Source of the DNA: Thermomucor indicae-seudaticae
Taxonomy: Eukaryota; Mucoromycota; Mucoromycetes; Mucorales; Lichtheimiaceae
Assembly (NCBI GenBank): GCA_000787465.1
Contig: JSYX01000060.1
Coordinates: forward strand, 27,367 to 91,366
DNA length: 64,000 bases
Direction: 5' to 3'
How positions within the stretch are numbered: position 1 is the first letter of the stretch; every line of letters begins with the position of its first letter. Below the pieces are notes generated by a model. That model was not told where the DNA came from and made no database searches. It was given only the letters and a program-made list of their open reading frames with translations. Position numbers and translations under genes: made by a program. Positions 48,372 through 58,463 of the stretch are shown in pieces.

Positions 48372-48707
48372 AACCGCTTTATTCATTTGCAAAGAATTGT
48401 CTGATACAGTGTATATATTGTACGCATTATTCATCCTCACTTTGTCAAAAAAGATACCATTGCTAGCAGTTTATTGTAGTTTTCTTTTAATTCTTGGCAC
48501 AAATACAGAATGCTCTATATTAATAAATATGATTGCCGGTCTCAGTGATCCTGGCAGCTTTACTGCGGCCTTTGATAATGCAGTTAGCAACAGCACCGGA
48601 TGATCGCCCCAGAGACAAATTCCTTCAGGAGGAGATTTACGGTTCAGCGAAGTGACACAGCGAGACAATTTTGCAGCACTTACAGTAGCATCCTATAAGA
48701 AAACCTG
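48372..48707. other. Short intergenic stretch upstream of the TORC2 subunit
   Basis: No separate gene supported. A 24-codon ATG frame (about 48530-48603, MIAGLSDPGSF...) could be an upstream ORF or an unresolved 5' exon. Confidence 0.4.
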
Positions 48708-50310
48708 ATGGTATCCCCATACTTGGCCAACTCTCTCGATCAAACTGATGAACGACCAGCAGATATACCGTCAAAGTTGGCCTCACCAACATCGGCTTCT
48801 TCCAATTCTTCTTCATCTCTCTCCAATTACCTCGAACGCGCGACACCTAATTCTCTGAACATCTCCAGTGCCAGCCCTACTTTCAACGCCCCACTGAATT
48901 CTGGCACACAGCAGCCTCAATCATCATCGCATGGACCAATCCAATACAGTTCATCATCGAGCACACCGACCATGAAAGAACCACCCAGCGGAGGAGGTAG
49001 TCAAACAAAGCGGCACAGCATGCGATCGCCGCCATCACGGCAGGATTCTTTTCACAGCAACATGTCGACCAGTCTGGAGCGCACTTACTCTTCGCAGAGC
49101 AGCTTTTCATCGTCACAGCAACAACAGCAGCAGCAGTCGTCGTCTACGGCACAACAGAGACCAACGTCGCCCGTCATTTCGCCCAGTATTCACAAATCAC
49201 TTACGGCGCTGGACGCCAAGTCAATTACTCAGTCTATTACTCGTGACATGGAACGTTCATCTCAATACATGATGCGTGGCGATGATATTGTGCTGGCGTC
49301 GCCGTCGTCCCCGACCTTTAATAGTAATCCGGGAAACTTTTATTTCTCGCCCAGTACGCAACCTGCTTCGTCTGCTGCATCCGTTATCAGCGGGACGACG
49401 TCTGGCTATCATCCGCATCCATATACCCGTCAAGGCAGTGTGAGCAGTGTCCCTATTGGTGGACCAGCTGCCGCTGGATCATCGAGTGGAGCTGCTTCCA
49501 TTGCTCCGCCTCCGTCGGGCGATGTATGGCAGACACTGTGCGTCAGGGTATTGCCGCTGTTTAATGGGGAAGGAGTCCAAGGCAACATTGAAGACTTGAA
49601 TGAGCTCTTACGGTGAATAATAATGCTTCTTTACGTTTTTTTTCCTTGACAACTCATCTTCCGACACGAAAACTTTCTTTTTTAGGCGGTGTCTTACCGA
49701 TCCGGTCTCACCACAACTTTATGAAGATATTGAGGGCTTACTGAGAGACGGCATGTTCACATTGAATGCCAAGATGCTTGGCGTGTCGGACGAGAAGTTG
49801 TTGGATCGGTTGGTGGAGCAATGGTCCTTTTTCTTTACCTATGCGCTGCCGTACTTTGAGGCTGTGTTTCTACCGCTGCGCACAGACGTGCAGTATAGGT
49901 CGTTGGACGAGGCGGAAATGTGGAACGTGCGCAACATGGCGTTACAAAGTTTTCGCGATAATGTCATTTTGATGCAGGCGAAGCGTTTGGAAGGTAAAAT
50001 ATGGCTATTTTTCAGAAAGAGATATTTATTGATGCTTATATTATTATTAGATGCTTTTGCAAAGTTGTTCACCGAATTCGGATCATCACAGAATCCAGCA
50101 GCGACTGCAGCTAAAATGCTTCAAATGACGTCGCTCTTAGCCTCAGCACCCGGTCACAATGAAGAAATGGAGCGCATACTTTCCAGCCTGAGAACGAACT
50201 GGAAGGTCATGATGACAAAGGGAGATCGACGGGGATTTGCGGGAGTACGACGACCGCGTACGGGACAGTCTTCAGAGAGTTCTCATCAAATCTTTGGCAA
50301 TCTGACATAA
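48708..50310 (+). CDS. HbrB/Bit61-type TORC2 subunit (PRR5-like)
   Basis: Exons 48708-49612, 49686-49993 and 50051-50310, giving 490 residues. The first 260 residues are very low complexity (Ser, Gln, Pro; a run of seven Gln). The HbrB domain then starts with DVWQTLCVRVLPLFNGEG, then NIEDLNELLRRCL, EGLLRDGMFTLNAKML, LLDRLVEQWSFFFTYALPY and EAVFLPLRTD, matching the family called HbrB in Aspergillus, Bit61/Bit2 in yeast and PRR5/Protor in animals. It is an accessory subunit of TOR complex 2, linked to actin polarity, hyphal branching and sphingolipid control. The C terminus is basic and Ser-rich. All splice phases agree. Confidence 0.9.
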
Positions 50311-51070
50311 ATTCGTTCTACAGATTCTATTAAGGTTGTACAGCATATAGGATAATAGTCAACGTTCTTTTTTCGTGCGTGATGTGCGCGGGAACAAAGT
50401 GTAATGTCATCTCTTATGGTCATACGATGCATGCCACATGAGGGTTTGGAACACGAAAGAAGCATGATGCGTTCCCGCTCATGTGGATTCATTCAACAGG
50501 TTTCGGTGAACCACAGATTCGGTTTGTGTAACTATACGACCAAGTACTTTACCCTGAGAGGGATGTATCAGTCAGGATGTGAAATGAGATCGACGCCCTT
50601 GAATTAAGCATTTGCGCAAGTATATGTGTTTCAAATTAGAAAGCAGGTCGTCCAAAATTAGCCTGATACTGACAGAGTGGGCCTGAGCGAAAAAAAAAAA
50701 CGTTCCCGGAGCGAAACAGTTGTTCCCCTGGGCGAAAAGGATTTTTGCTAACCAATCAGAAAAGAGCCCAGTTCCGCAAAATTGGGAGGATAAGTTTAAA
50801 AGGATAATGACGATTCCGGTTTCTTGGCAATCCTGGCGCAAGACGAGGCGAGGTGTGAAAGACAAAGAAAAAGTGTGTATTTGTTGTCAGATAACTTCGT
50901 GATAATAGTCTGATGCGACATGATCAAGGCGTGAATAGGGCAACAAAACCACAGCGCCGGAGAAAAAGCTTATTTTTTCTTTTTTCTTGACCTGACGTTT
51001 TTTTCTTGTTTTCTTAGCCCTCCCTTTTTTCTCTCCTTCTTTCGCTTTCTTTCTTGTTTTTCTCCTGAAA
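50311..51070. other. Intergenic; MADS-box promoter
   Basis: No gene. A CCAAT box (50752-50756) and pyrimidine-rich runs directly before the start (about 50960-51062) belong to the MADS gene promoter and 5'UTR. Confidence 0.5.
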
Positions 51071-52091
51071 ATGGATCATTTTGGACAATTTTCAACGGGT
51101 CTGGCACATCCTCAAATGGCAGCACCTGGATACGAAGCATCAGCGAAACAAGAGCGAACAATTGTTGCAGATAACAGCATTCATGCGGAGGATTCAGATA
51201 GCGAAGGAAAACCCGAAAAACGCTCAGGACGACGTAAAATAAAGATTGAGTTTATTGAAGACAAATCGAGACGCCACATTACCTTTTCGAAACGGAAAGC
51301 TGGTATTATGAAAAAGGTAATGTGTCCCCTACACGAAAGAAGAAGCTTATGACTGAACTCGTTCGCACCTTAGGCGTACGAATTAAGTACTTTGACCGGA
51401 ACTCAGGTCTTACTCCTTGTCGTGTCAGAGACTGGACTCGTGTACACGTTTACGACTCCCAAACTGCAACCCTTGGTTACCAAACCAGAGGGCAAGAATC
51501 TAATACAGGCTTGTCTTAATGCTCCTGATCCTGAACCTGCTACAGCTGAGCCAGAAGCATCATCGTCATCATCATCATCCGTAAGCTTTTCTTTTCTTTG
51601 CTGATGGGGAGCATTGTGATTGATCTGTAGTAAATATAGTCTCGGTCAACCAGTCAAAGTAACACAGCGGGTGCCGCCTCCGTGGGTAAAACGGCGCACG
51701 GGAATCCCTATAGTGCGAGCATACGATCTCACGGATCATCAGGCATTTATACTCAGACCGAAAACTCAAAGGTAGTAAGGGGAGGAGAGGTTGTAATAAA
51801 AAAAGAAGTCAATTAACGAATGAATGGATGGGAACCCAGGCATCAGCACGACATCCTAGCACGGTGTACCCATATGGATATAGTCATGACGCATCGACAA
51901 ACTCAGGTTTTCCAGCACCACAATCTTACACGACGACTTATCAAAGTGCAGCAGGATACTACGGTTCCACAAATCAGACAACAACAGCCTATATTCCTTC
52001 TCCTCAAAACCCGTCAGTTTATTCTGTTCGACCAGGACGCTATGATGATTCCAAATGGTCTTCGTCAAACAACAATGAAGCTGGCCAGTGA
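51071..52091 (+). CDS. MADS-box transcription factor, MCM1/SRF type
   Basis: Exons 51071-51316, 51374-51580, 51640-51771 and 51840-52091, giving 278 residues. The MADS box starts GRRKIKIEFIEDKSRRHITF and runs SKRKAGIMKKAYELSTLTG and TQVLLLVVSETGLVYTFTT (about residues 53-120), with the SAM-type extension LQPLVTKPEGKNLIQACLN, all typical of the SRF/MCM1 branch rather than MEF2. MCM1-type factors bind CArG boxes as dimers and recruit partner proteins for mating, cell-cycle and metabolic genes. The remainder is Ser/Thr/Gln/Tyr-rich and probably activating. The splice after MKK lies inside the MADS box. Confidence 0.95.
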
Positions 52092-52567
52092 TCGTTGAAA
52101 ACAAAAATGTACTGTAGCATATAGCACTCTTTCCCACCTCTGTGTCATGGGACGTTGTGCGTAAGCTGGAATTACTCACTCCCCAACGCGGCCCCCTTTG
52201 TATCTTAACTTGTTTCTTTATGGCACTTGTTGATACAGTACAAAAATATGAAGCATAGCAATAAGCAGTTGTATGTTTGGATCGAAGAAACATTTTCATA
52301 GTCTATCAGTACAGCTGTGAGCCAATGACTGATGCTGGGTTCATTGTATCTAGCCATGGCACTGCGAATAATGCCCTTGCAGCCGTAATATCGAGAACGA
52401 AAAGCTATATTTTACGCAGAGTCTCATAGCAGTTTGGAGTGAACGTCATTGATCATCTGCGACTTCATGCGGAGCGCGCAGTTTTCACATGGAAATGAAA
52501 CCATTCTTTTTGCATGTGATTTCGTTATCCGCAAGAGTTGTTCTTTTCTCCCTCTTCCCTTTCTGTT
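52092..52567. other. Intergenic upstream of the ABCD gene
   Basis: Nothing with gene character seen; the last 70 bp are pyrimidine-rich and lie just before the ABCD start. Confidence 0.5.
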
Positions 52568-55252
52568 ATGCCACTTCCTTCAAGGCCGCTGGGATGGCTT
52601 CATTCCAGAGACAAGCTCTTGATATATTCATCCTTGACGGCAGCCATCTTGGCGTTTTTATACCGTCGATCACGAGCCAATACTGGCACCAGTAGCAGTA
52701 AAACCGCATTATACAAAGAGACGCCGCCGGAAACGTTCGAGAAACACAAGCAGCTGTTTCCTGTTGTGGAGGACCTTGAAAAGAATGTCGGTGTGAATCA
52801 CGAATTCCTTCATCAGTTGCGTGCGATTGCCAAGATTCTGTTTCCTCATTGGTACACCAAGGAAGCGTTCTTGTTGGTATTGCACTCGGCGTTTCTTATT
52901 CTCAGAACATACCTGAGTGTCGTCGTAGCAAGAATTGATGGGCGGATCGTGCGAGATCTGGTAAAAGATAACATGGATAAATCATATGAATGGATGATAC
53001 TCATGCAAAAAGGGGGGCCAGGTCAGCGGCAGGGGGAAGCGGTTTTTGATGGGTCTTGCGTATTGGTTTGCGATTGCTATTCCTGCCACATATACAAATA
53101 GCATGGTACAGCAGCAGACAGAGAGATGTAATAATCGTTCGTTAACGCATAAAGTGATAGATTCGCTATCTGCAATCCAAGCTCTCGATCGGTTTTCGTA
53201 CGCGTCTGACACGATATGTCCATGACCTTTACCTGGACAAGCACAAGACGTTTTACAAAGCAGTCAACTTGGATGGGAGAATACAGGGAGCTGACCAGTA
53301 AGTAACAAAAGTCGTATATGGCCCCTGCTTGCTAGAAATCTTCTGAATTTCCTGTCTAGATACATCACGACTGATATTGCCAAATTCTGCGATACCCTTG
53401 CATCCCTCTATTCGAACCTCGCCAAACCTCTTCTTGATACTGTGATTTTCAACTACCAGTTGATGAAATCCATTGGCGTTGCGGGAATGATCGGTCTTAC
53501 GGTCAATTACATTATCACAGCACGGTTGCTACGTGCTGTGACCCCATCATTCGGCAGACTCGCCGCCGTCGAGGCTAAACTAGAGGTAATTAGACCGGTT
53601 GACGCCCGCAACCATTTGATTCACTGGGGTGCTCTCGTTGACAGGGCGATTTTCGAGCAGCCCATACGCGTTTAATCACAAATGCGGAGGAGATCGCGTT
53701 TTACAATGGCAGCAAGTTGGAGCATTCTATACTCGATAAAGCCTATCTTCGGCTGGTGAAACACATAAATTCGATTTATCGGATTCGTATTAGCTACAAC
53801 ATGTTTGAAGACTTTCTGATCAAGTACGCATGGAGTGCGTTTGGGCTAGTGCTTTGCGCTATTCCTGTTTTCGTTCCCAACGTTGTGAGTGCGTCCAGTC
53901 GCGCCTCGATGGACGAGGAGGATAAAGTTGGGATGAGGACGCGTGGATTCATTACAAACAAGCGGTAAGCAAAGTGTATACCGCACAACGTCTTTTTCTC
54001 AACTTTTGACAATTTGGTTCTCCATAGGTTGATGATCTCACTGGCGGATGCCGGTGGAAGAATGATGTATTCATACAAGGAGCTGGCTGAACTCGCCGGC
54101 TACACGATGCGTGTGTACAATCTTCTGTCTGTTTTGCACGCCTTGCATGCCGGAGAATACGACGGTCCAAAGGAACCCAAACGGTTTGCGTTATCCAACA
54201 TCCAGGGCCAAGTCAAACTGGGATTCGACGGTATCCGCTTTGAAGACGTACCTATTGTGACACCGGCGCCTGGTAAAGAACGCGTTGGTGAGCTCTTGGT
54301 GAACCAGCTGAATATCCATGTACGACCGGGCGAACACATGTTGATCACTGGCCCCAACGGGGTGGGCAAGACGGCGGTCGCACGCGTCATTGCTACTCTC
54401 TGGCCGACCTTTGGTAAGGCCCCCAGGAAAAAAGGCCATCTTGCATAGACTAAATGTTGCGGTCGGCTTGCAGAGGGCGTATTATCACGGCCAAATGAGA
54501 AGGATATCTTTTATATTCCGCAGAGGCCGTATCTCAGCATGGGCACCTTGCGTCAACAGTACGTCCCACAAACACACTTGTTCTCTGTGGGTTCAAATTC
54601 GCATTAATAAGCAACTGTTAGGATCATTTATCCTCACTCGGATGAAGACATGAAGAAAAGCGGTCGCACAGACGACGATTTAATGAAGATCCTTGAGATG
54701 GTACGGCTTGCCTACATTCGTGACCGCGAAGGTGGATGGGATACCGTCAAGGAATGGAAGGATGTCTTTTCTGGTGGTGAAAAGCAAAGGGTAAATAAAC
54801 AAACGATGGAAAGTAAGATGCACATGCTAAGTTTTGACATATAGATTGGAATGGCTCGTTTGTTTTATCACCATCCCAAGTTTGCTGTCCTCGACGAATG
54901 CACAAGCGCTGTATCTGCCGACGTGGAAGGTCTGATGTATGCGCATGCCAAGGATATGGGAATCAGTGAGTAAGAGTTACGAATAGGCCATGAGAGCATT
55001 TGCTGAATAATCACTTTTTCAACTGCAGCACTGTTGACCATCTCGCATCGACCCGCTCTCTTTAAATATCACCAGCATTTGCTTCGGCTCACCGGAAACA
55101 ACGGCCAATGGGAGTTGGAGACCATTGGTACGCGTGAACAACAGCAATCTTTAGAGAACGAGATGCAGACCTTAGAATCCAAACTGAAGGATGTCGAAGG
55201 TCTCAAGGCCCGTCTGCGGGAAATCGAAACCGAGCTTAGTCTGAAGCTGTAA
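52568..55252 (+). CDS. Peroxisomal ABC half-transporter, subfamily D
   Basis: Exons 52568-52960, 53022-53105, 53161-53297, 53360-53585, 53645-53964, 54028-54413, 54474-54558, 54622-54790, 54845-54965 and 55029-55252, giving 714 residues. The transmembrane half includes [20 protein letters not shown] and the ABCD EAA-like block ([17 protein letters not shown]). The nucleotide-binding half shows Walker [13 protein letters not shown], the Q-loop [14 protein letters not shown], a signature written FSGGEKQR (instead of LSGGE), Walker [13 protein letters not shown] and the H-loop TISHRPALF. The family imports very-long-chain acyl-CoAs into peroxisomes as homo- or heterodimers. A coiled coil ends the protein. 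PXA1 versus PXA2 orthology cannot be decided here. Nine short introns all join in phase. Confidence 0.95.
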
Positions 55253-55770
55253 ACATACCCTATTAGAGTTTTCCCCTTTTTCTTATTGTATATGCCCGTC
55301 CTTCTTACTACGCCTTCTTTATTTTTATTTGAGAATATACGCGTTGCTACTTCAGTTTTCGGCACGTCGCGTGCAAAATGCATTGGGCGAACGCGTGGGG
55401 ACGGGTAAAAGTTGACCGTGTGCCGATCCGAAATGTTCCTTTCGGATCTCCGATGCATAAGAAAAAGTGTGCGTGTTTGTGAGTCATATGCCAGGGTTTC
55501 TGTGACTTGACGGGCAGGTTTAGCAGAAAGTGCCAACAATTCATACCATTTGAGGGGTCATGAGAATCCGGAATGTTTACGTTTGCAGAGAAGAGGGGAC
55601 TTTGCAGATATGTGGTCCGGGGTTCGTTTCCCACGAATGGCGCTAAAAAAGATTATCAGGCGATATCAGTGACGTTGGCGGTTATCTATAAATACTGCGT
55701 TCCATCGTTTTCCTGCCGTCTTTGCCTTTCTTTTCTTTTTTTCTCTGTCTGACACGTCATTAACAAAAAA
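55253..55770. other. Intergenic; THI5 promoter
   Basis: No gene. A TATA box (CTATAAATA, about 55685-55693) stands roughly 80 bp upstream of the THI5 start. The 3' flank of the ABCD gene is at the left. Confidence 0.55.
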
Positions 55771-56934
55771 ATGTCTACTGACAAGGTCACTTGCCTTTTG
55801 AACTGGTGAGTTTTGGACGCCTGCAATAGATCCGTAGACGCGTCTTGGCTTACGACAAGGATTATTAGGCACGCCACTCCCTACCACTTGCCTCTCTTCT
55901 TGGCCGAGAAGCTCGGCTACTTTGCTGAGGAAGGTATCAAGGTTGCCATTTTGGAACCCAACAACCCTTCGGATGTCACGGAAATCATTGGTTCTGGCAA
56001 GGTCGACTTGGGCTGCAAGGCCATGATCCACACGATTGCAGGCAAGGCTCGTGGTTTCCCCATCAAGTCCCTTGGTACACTTTTGGACGAGCCCTTCACG
56101 GGTGTCGTGTACCTCAAGTCCAAGAGCGGCATCACGACTGACTTCCAGAGCTTGCGGGGCAAGCGCATTGGCTATGTGGGTGAATTTGGCAAGATCCAGC
56201 TGGATGAACTGACGCGTCAGTATGGCATGACCCCCGACGACTACACCGCAGTGCGCGTTGGCATGAACGTTACGGGCGCCATCATTCGCGGTGAGATTGA
56301 TGCCGGTATTGGTCTGGAGAATGTCCAGATGGTCGAGCTTGAAGAATGGTCCGTCCAGCAGGGCCGACCTGCCAGTGACGTGGCTATGTTGCGTATCGAT
56401 GAGTTGGCTCACCTCGGCTGCTGCTGCTTCTGCTCGGTAAGTTCATGACGCGTTCTTTTTTTTTTTCTTTCGTATGCTTACGCGTTCCTTTCCTTTGGCC
56501 AATAGATTCTGTTCATTGGTAACGAGACTTTCATTCAAAACAACCCTGAAAAGGTCAAGGCTTTCATGAAGGCCGTTAAGCGTGCCGCGGACTACATGTT
56601 TGAACAGCCTGCCGAAGCTTACGAGCTCTTTGTTGAAATGAAGCCACACATGAACAGCGAAGTGAACCGCAAGATCTTCCAGCGCTCGTTCCGCTACTTT
56701 TCCAAAGATCTCAAGAACGTCCAGCGTGACTGGGACAAGGTCACCAACTACTGCAAGCGTCTCGGTATTGTTGGCCAAGACTTCAAGCAAAACATGACCA
56801 ACGAATTCTTGTCCTGGCCTTTGCTGCCCGAATCCACTCCTGGTGTCGAACCCCCAACTGTGGACACTGGCGTCCTCAAGGGATGCAGTTCGTGCAAATT
56901 CGGTGCTCAGTCTCCTGCACCAGTACAAGCCTAA
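55771..56934 (+). CDS. THI5: THI5/NMT1-type HMP-phosphate synthase (thiamine pyrimidine synthesis)
   Basis: Exons 55771-55805, 55869-56436 and 56506-56934, giving 343 residues. The single-turnover enzyme makes the pyrimidine of thiamine (HMP-P) from its own active-site histidine and PLP. Lys62 (PLP) and His66 (the pyrimidine donor) fall at exactly the yeast positions in LGCKAMIHT. The iron-linked Cys cluster GCCCFC is present at the end of exon 2, and the N terminus ([15 protein letters not shown]) is canonical. The C terminus ends in a short Cys-containing segment (GCSSCKFG). A 3'UTR intron (56948-57122) and a TPP aptamer follow, so thiamine feedback through the 3'UTR is expected. Confidence 0.97.
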
Positions 56935-56947
56935 GATAACAATATGG

Positions 56948-57122
56948 GTAAGTGCGAAAGAAAAACAGAAACGCAAATGGACTGGAATTAGCGTGCGTGT
57001 TTCTTTTGGTTTGGGCCAAGTTTTACTAAACTATTGATGGCAACGTTTTCCCCCTCTTTGCCTGCCTGCGTGGGGCGGTGACTTTGGGGAAAACTTGTTT
57101 TGCTCTTTTTATTTATTTGTAG
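56948..57122 (+). other. Predicted 3'UTR intron of THI5
   Basis: The donor G|GTAAGTGCG starts 14 nt after the THI5 stop and the acceptor TTTATTTATTTGTAG has a good pyrimidine tract. Length is 175 nt, longer than most introns here. The first nucleotide after the acceptor is the first nucleotide of aptamer helix P1. Being within 50 nt of the stop, it should not itself trigger decay when spliced. Confidence 0.6.
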
Positions 57123-57230
57123 TGGTCGATCCTAGGGGTGCTCGAGTTTGCGCTTAAGCAATCCAATGGGCTGAGATCATACCCTCACTACCTGATCAGG
57201 ATAATACCTGCGAAGGGAAGGTGTCGACCA
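57123..57230 (+). ncRNA. TPP riboswitch (THI box) in the 3'UTR of THI5
   Basis: The conserved aptamer parts occur in order. P1 is a perfect 7-bp helix, TGGTCGA (57123-57129) with TCGACCA (57224-57230). AGGGGTGCT (57134-57142) forms the 5' side of P2; CTGAGA (57171-57176) is the pyrimidine-sensing loop; ACCC (57181-57184) closes P2. CCTGATCAGG (57191-57200), ATAATACCT, and GCGAAGGGA (57210-57218) are the pyrophosphate-sensing arm P4-P5 and L5. P3 is replaced by an expandable hairpin as in other eukaryotic TPP aptamers. It binds thiamine pyrophosphate and normally lowers thiamine-gene expression. Confidence 0.95.
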
Positions 57231-57247
57231 TTGTGGGGTTCTCGGAC

Positions 57248-57253
57248 AATAAA
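57248..57253 (+). terminator. Polyadenylation signal of THI5
   Basis: AATAAA lies 18 nt after the TPP aptamer, consistent with the aptamer lying inside the 3'UTR of the mature transcript. Confidence 0.6.
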
Positions 57254-57693
57254 GCTCTTTTCTCTATGACTTGTATATAACAATTCTTCTGTGCTGTCTT
57301 CTGTCTTGTTTGAGTAGATGATACAGTCTAGCATGTCTTCGTCTGCGGGGAAACAGTCGTCCTCTTTAGCAATACAACACTTCGATGATCAACCAAGGTC
57401 GCATTTATGACGACGTTGTTTTCAACTTTTGCGCGGATCATTAGTAAATTCGCGTCTTATAACTCGGTACAAAGTGGTTATGTCGAAGGCAGACATGAGC
57501 TTAGAGTTGACACGTACGAGATCATTGTTCTATTCGCCTCTTATAACTCAACGGTTATGTGGGTGAAAGGCAGTAGAAATAGAAGCACATCAAAAGCTCA
57601 TAGACAAGGAGTGCAATGACACAAACAAGTTGCTGACAATTTATTACAACAAAGTTTTTCCATTGCATATCCTATGAAGACTTCTCGAGGCAC
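57254..57693. other. Convergent 3' flanks of THI5 and RPL30; imperfect direct repeat
   Basis: No gene supported. Two related units of about 60 bp (57435-57496 and 57520-57577) share GATCATT, TTCG.CTCTTATAACTC and GGTTATGT words in the same order. A 70-codon frame across them is probably fortuitous. Confidence 0.5.
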
Positions 57694-58213
57694 TTATTGG
57701 GCGCTCAAGATGTCAGAGTCACCAGGGTCGGTGATGGAAAGAACGCTGGTGCGGAAGAGCTTACCGCAAGCGGTACCAAGGTCAATGTTGTCTATATAAC
57801 ATATTTAGCCCACATGTATTATACAGCCAATTTATTCGATACATACTGCCGTTGTAGTGGTGGACACCAGTCTTGGACAACATGGCGTAGTACTCGAGCT
57901 CAGACTTGCGGAGAGGAGGGCAGTTACCAGCAATGATGACGAGCTTGGCTAAAGAGAAAAAGAAAGAATAGTGCATTAGTACCAAAAGGGGGGACGATCT
58001 CTGCCCGCACAATGTACGGCGACCACGAGATTCTCTGGGGCTCCTGTCCCCCGACGTGGTCTTCTAAAGGAAAGCGTACTTACCCTTTCCCTGACGAAGG
58101 GTCTTCAAGGTAGACTTGTAACCAAGGGTGTACTTGCCAGACTTGGTGACGAGCTGGAGACGAGTGTTGATGGATTCAACGTTCTTCTTGGTCTTTTTAA
58201 CAGCAGGGGCCAT
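57694..58213 (-). CDS. RPL30: 60S ribosomal protein L30 (eL30)
   Basis: Exons 58213-58084, 57948-57847 and 57791-57694, giving 109 residues, a normal size. The L30e fold shows [21 protein letters not shown], then [20 protein letters not shown], the [22 protein letters not shown] core, and DPGDSDI near the end. It is a 60S ribosomal protein close to the subunit interface. In S. cerevisiae free L30 binds a kink-turn in its own pre-mRNA and blocks splicing. Here the 5' splice site of intron 1 sits in a hairpin loop, a similar opportunity. Exon 2 ends at GGC A|GTATGT, which restores GNNIDLG. Confidence 0.97.
58069..58090 (-). promoter_or_regulatory. Hairpin enclosing the RPL30 intron-1 5' splice site
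   Basis: In the transcript GGAAAG pairs perfectly with CTTTCC, leaving the donor GGTAAGTACG in the loop. A further long hairpin follows inside the intron (GACCACG pairing with CGTGGTC, 58055-58061 and 58021-58027, with a GGGG/CCCC inner helix). Confidence 0.5.
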
Positions 58214-58463
58214 TGCTCAAACTGCGTCCGTCTTAGTTTGTACTGTCATTGAACACCCATTTCACGAAATGAACATACCAAGTAAAAGAGTATGGAGAAA
58301 GAGGAGGAATTTCACGATTCGGCTGTTCGCTGCCTCTTTGATGGAAAACAATTTTTTTCATCTCCCGCTATTGGGTTTTGATTGGAGCATATCCCGCAAG
58401 CCACAATTGGACCCTCCCACAGGCATCTCCACCCCTTGGATACCAGAAAGAAAATAGATAACA

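Noticed and set aside
48397..48603. Hydrophobic frame upstream of the TORC2 subunit
   Set aside because: Begins without an ATG and has no donor to join it in phase; kept only as a possible upstream ORF.
52489..52695. Alternative start of the ABCD gene in another frame
   Set aside because: It stops before the transmembrane region, while the frame starting 52568 continues in phase through ten exons.
55666..56412. Minus-strand frame of about 248 codons
   Set aside because: Antisense to THI5 exon 2; THI5 has complete family signatures on the plus strand.
56443..56976. Minus-strand frame of 177 codons
   Set aside because: Antisense to THI5 exon 3.
57407..57619. 70-codon plus-strand frame as a gene controlled by the TPP aptamer
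   Set aside because: A poly(A) signal separates it from the aptamer, and the frame spans a DNA direct repeat without conserved features.
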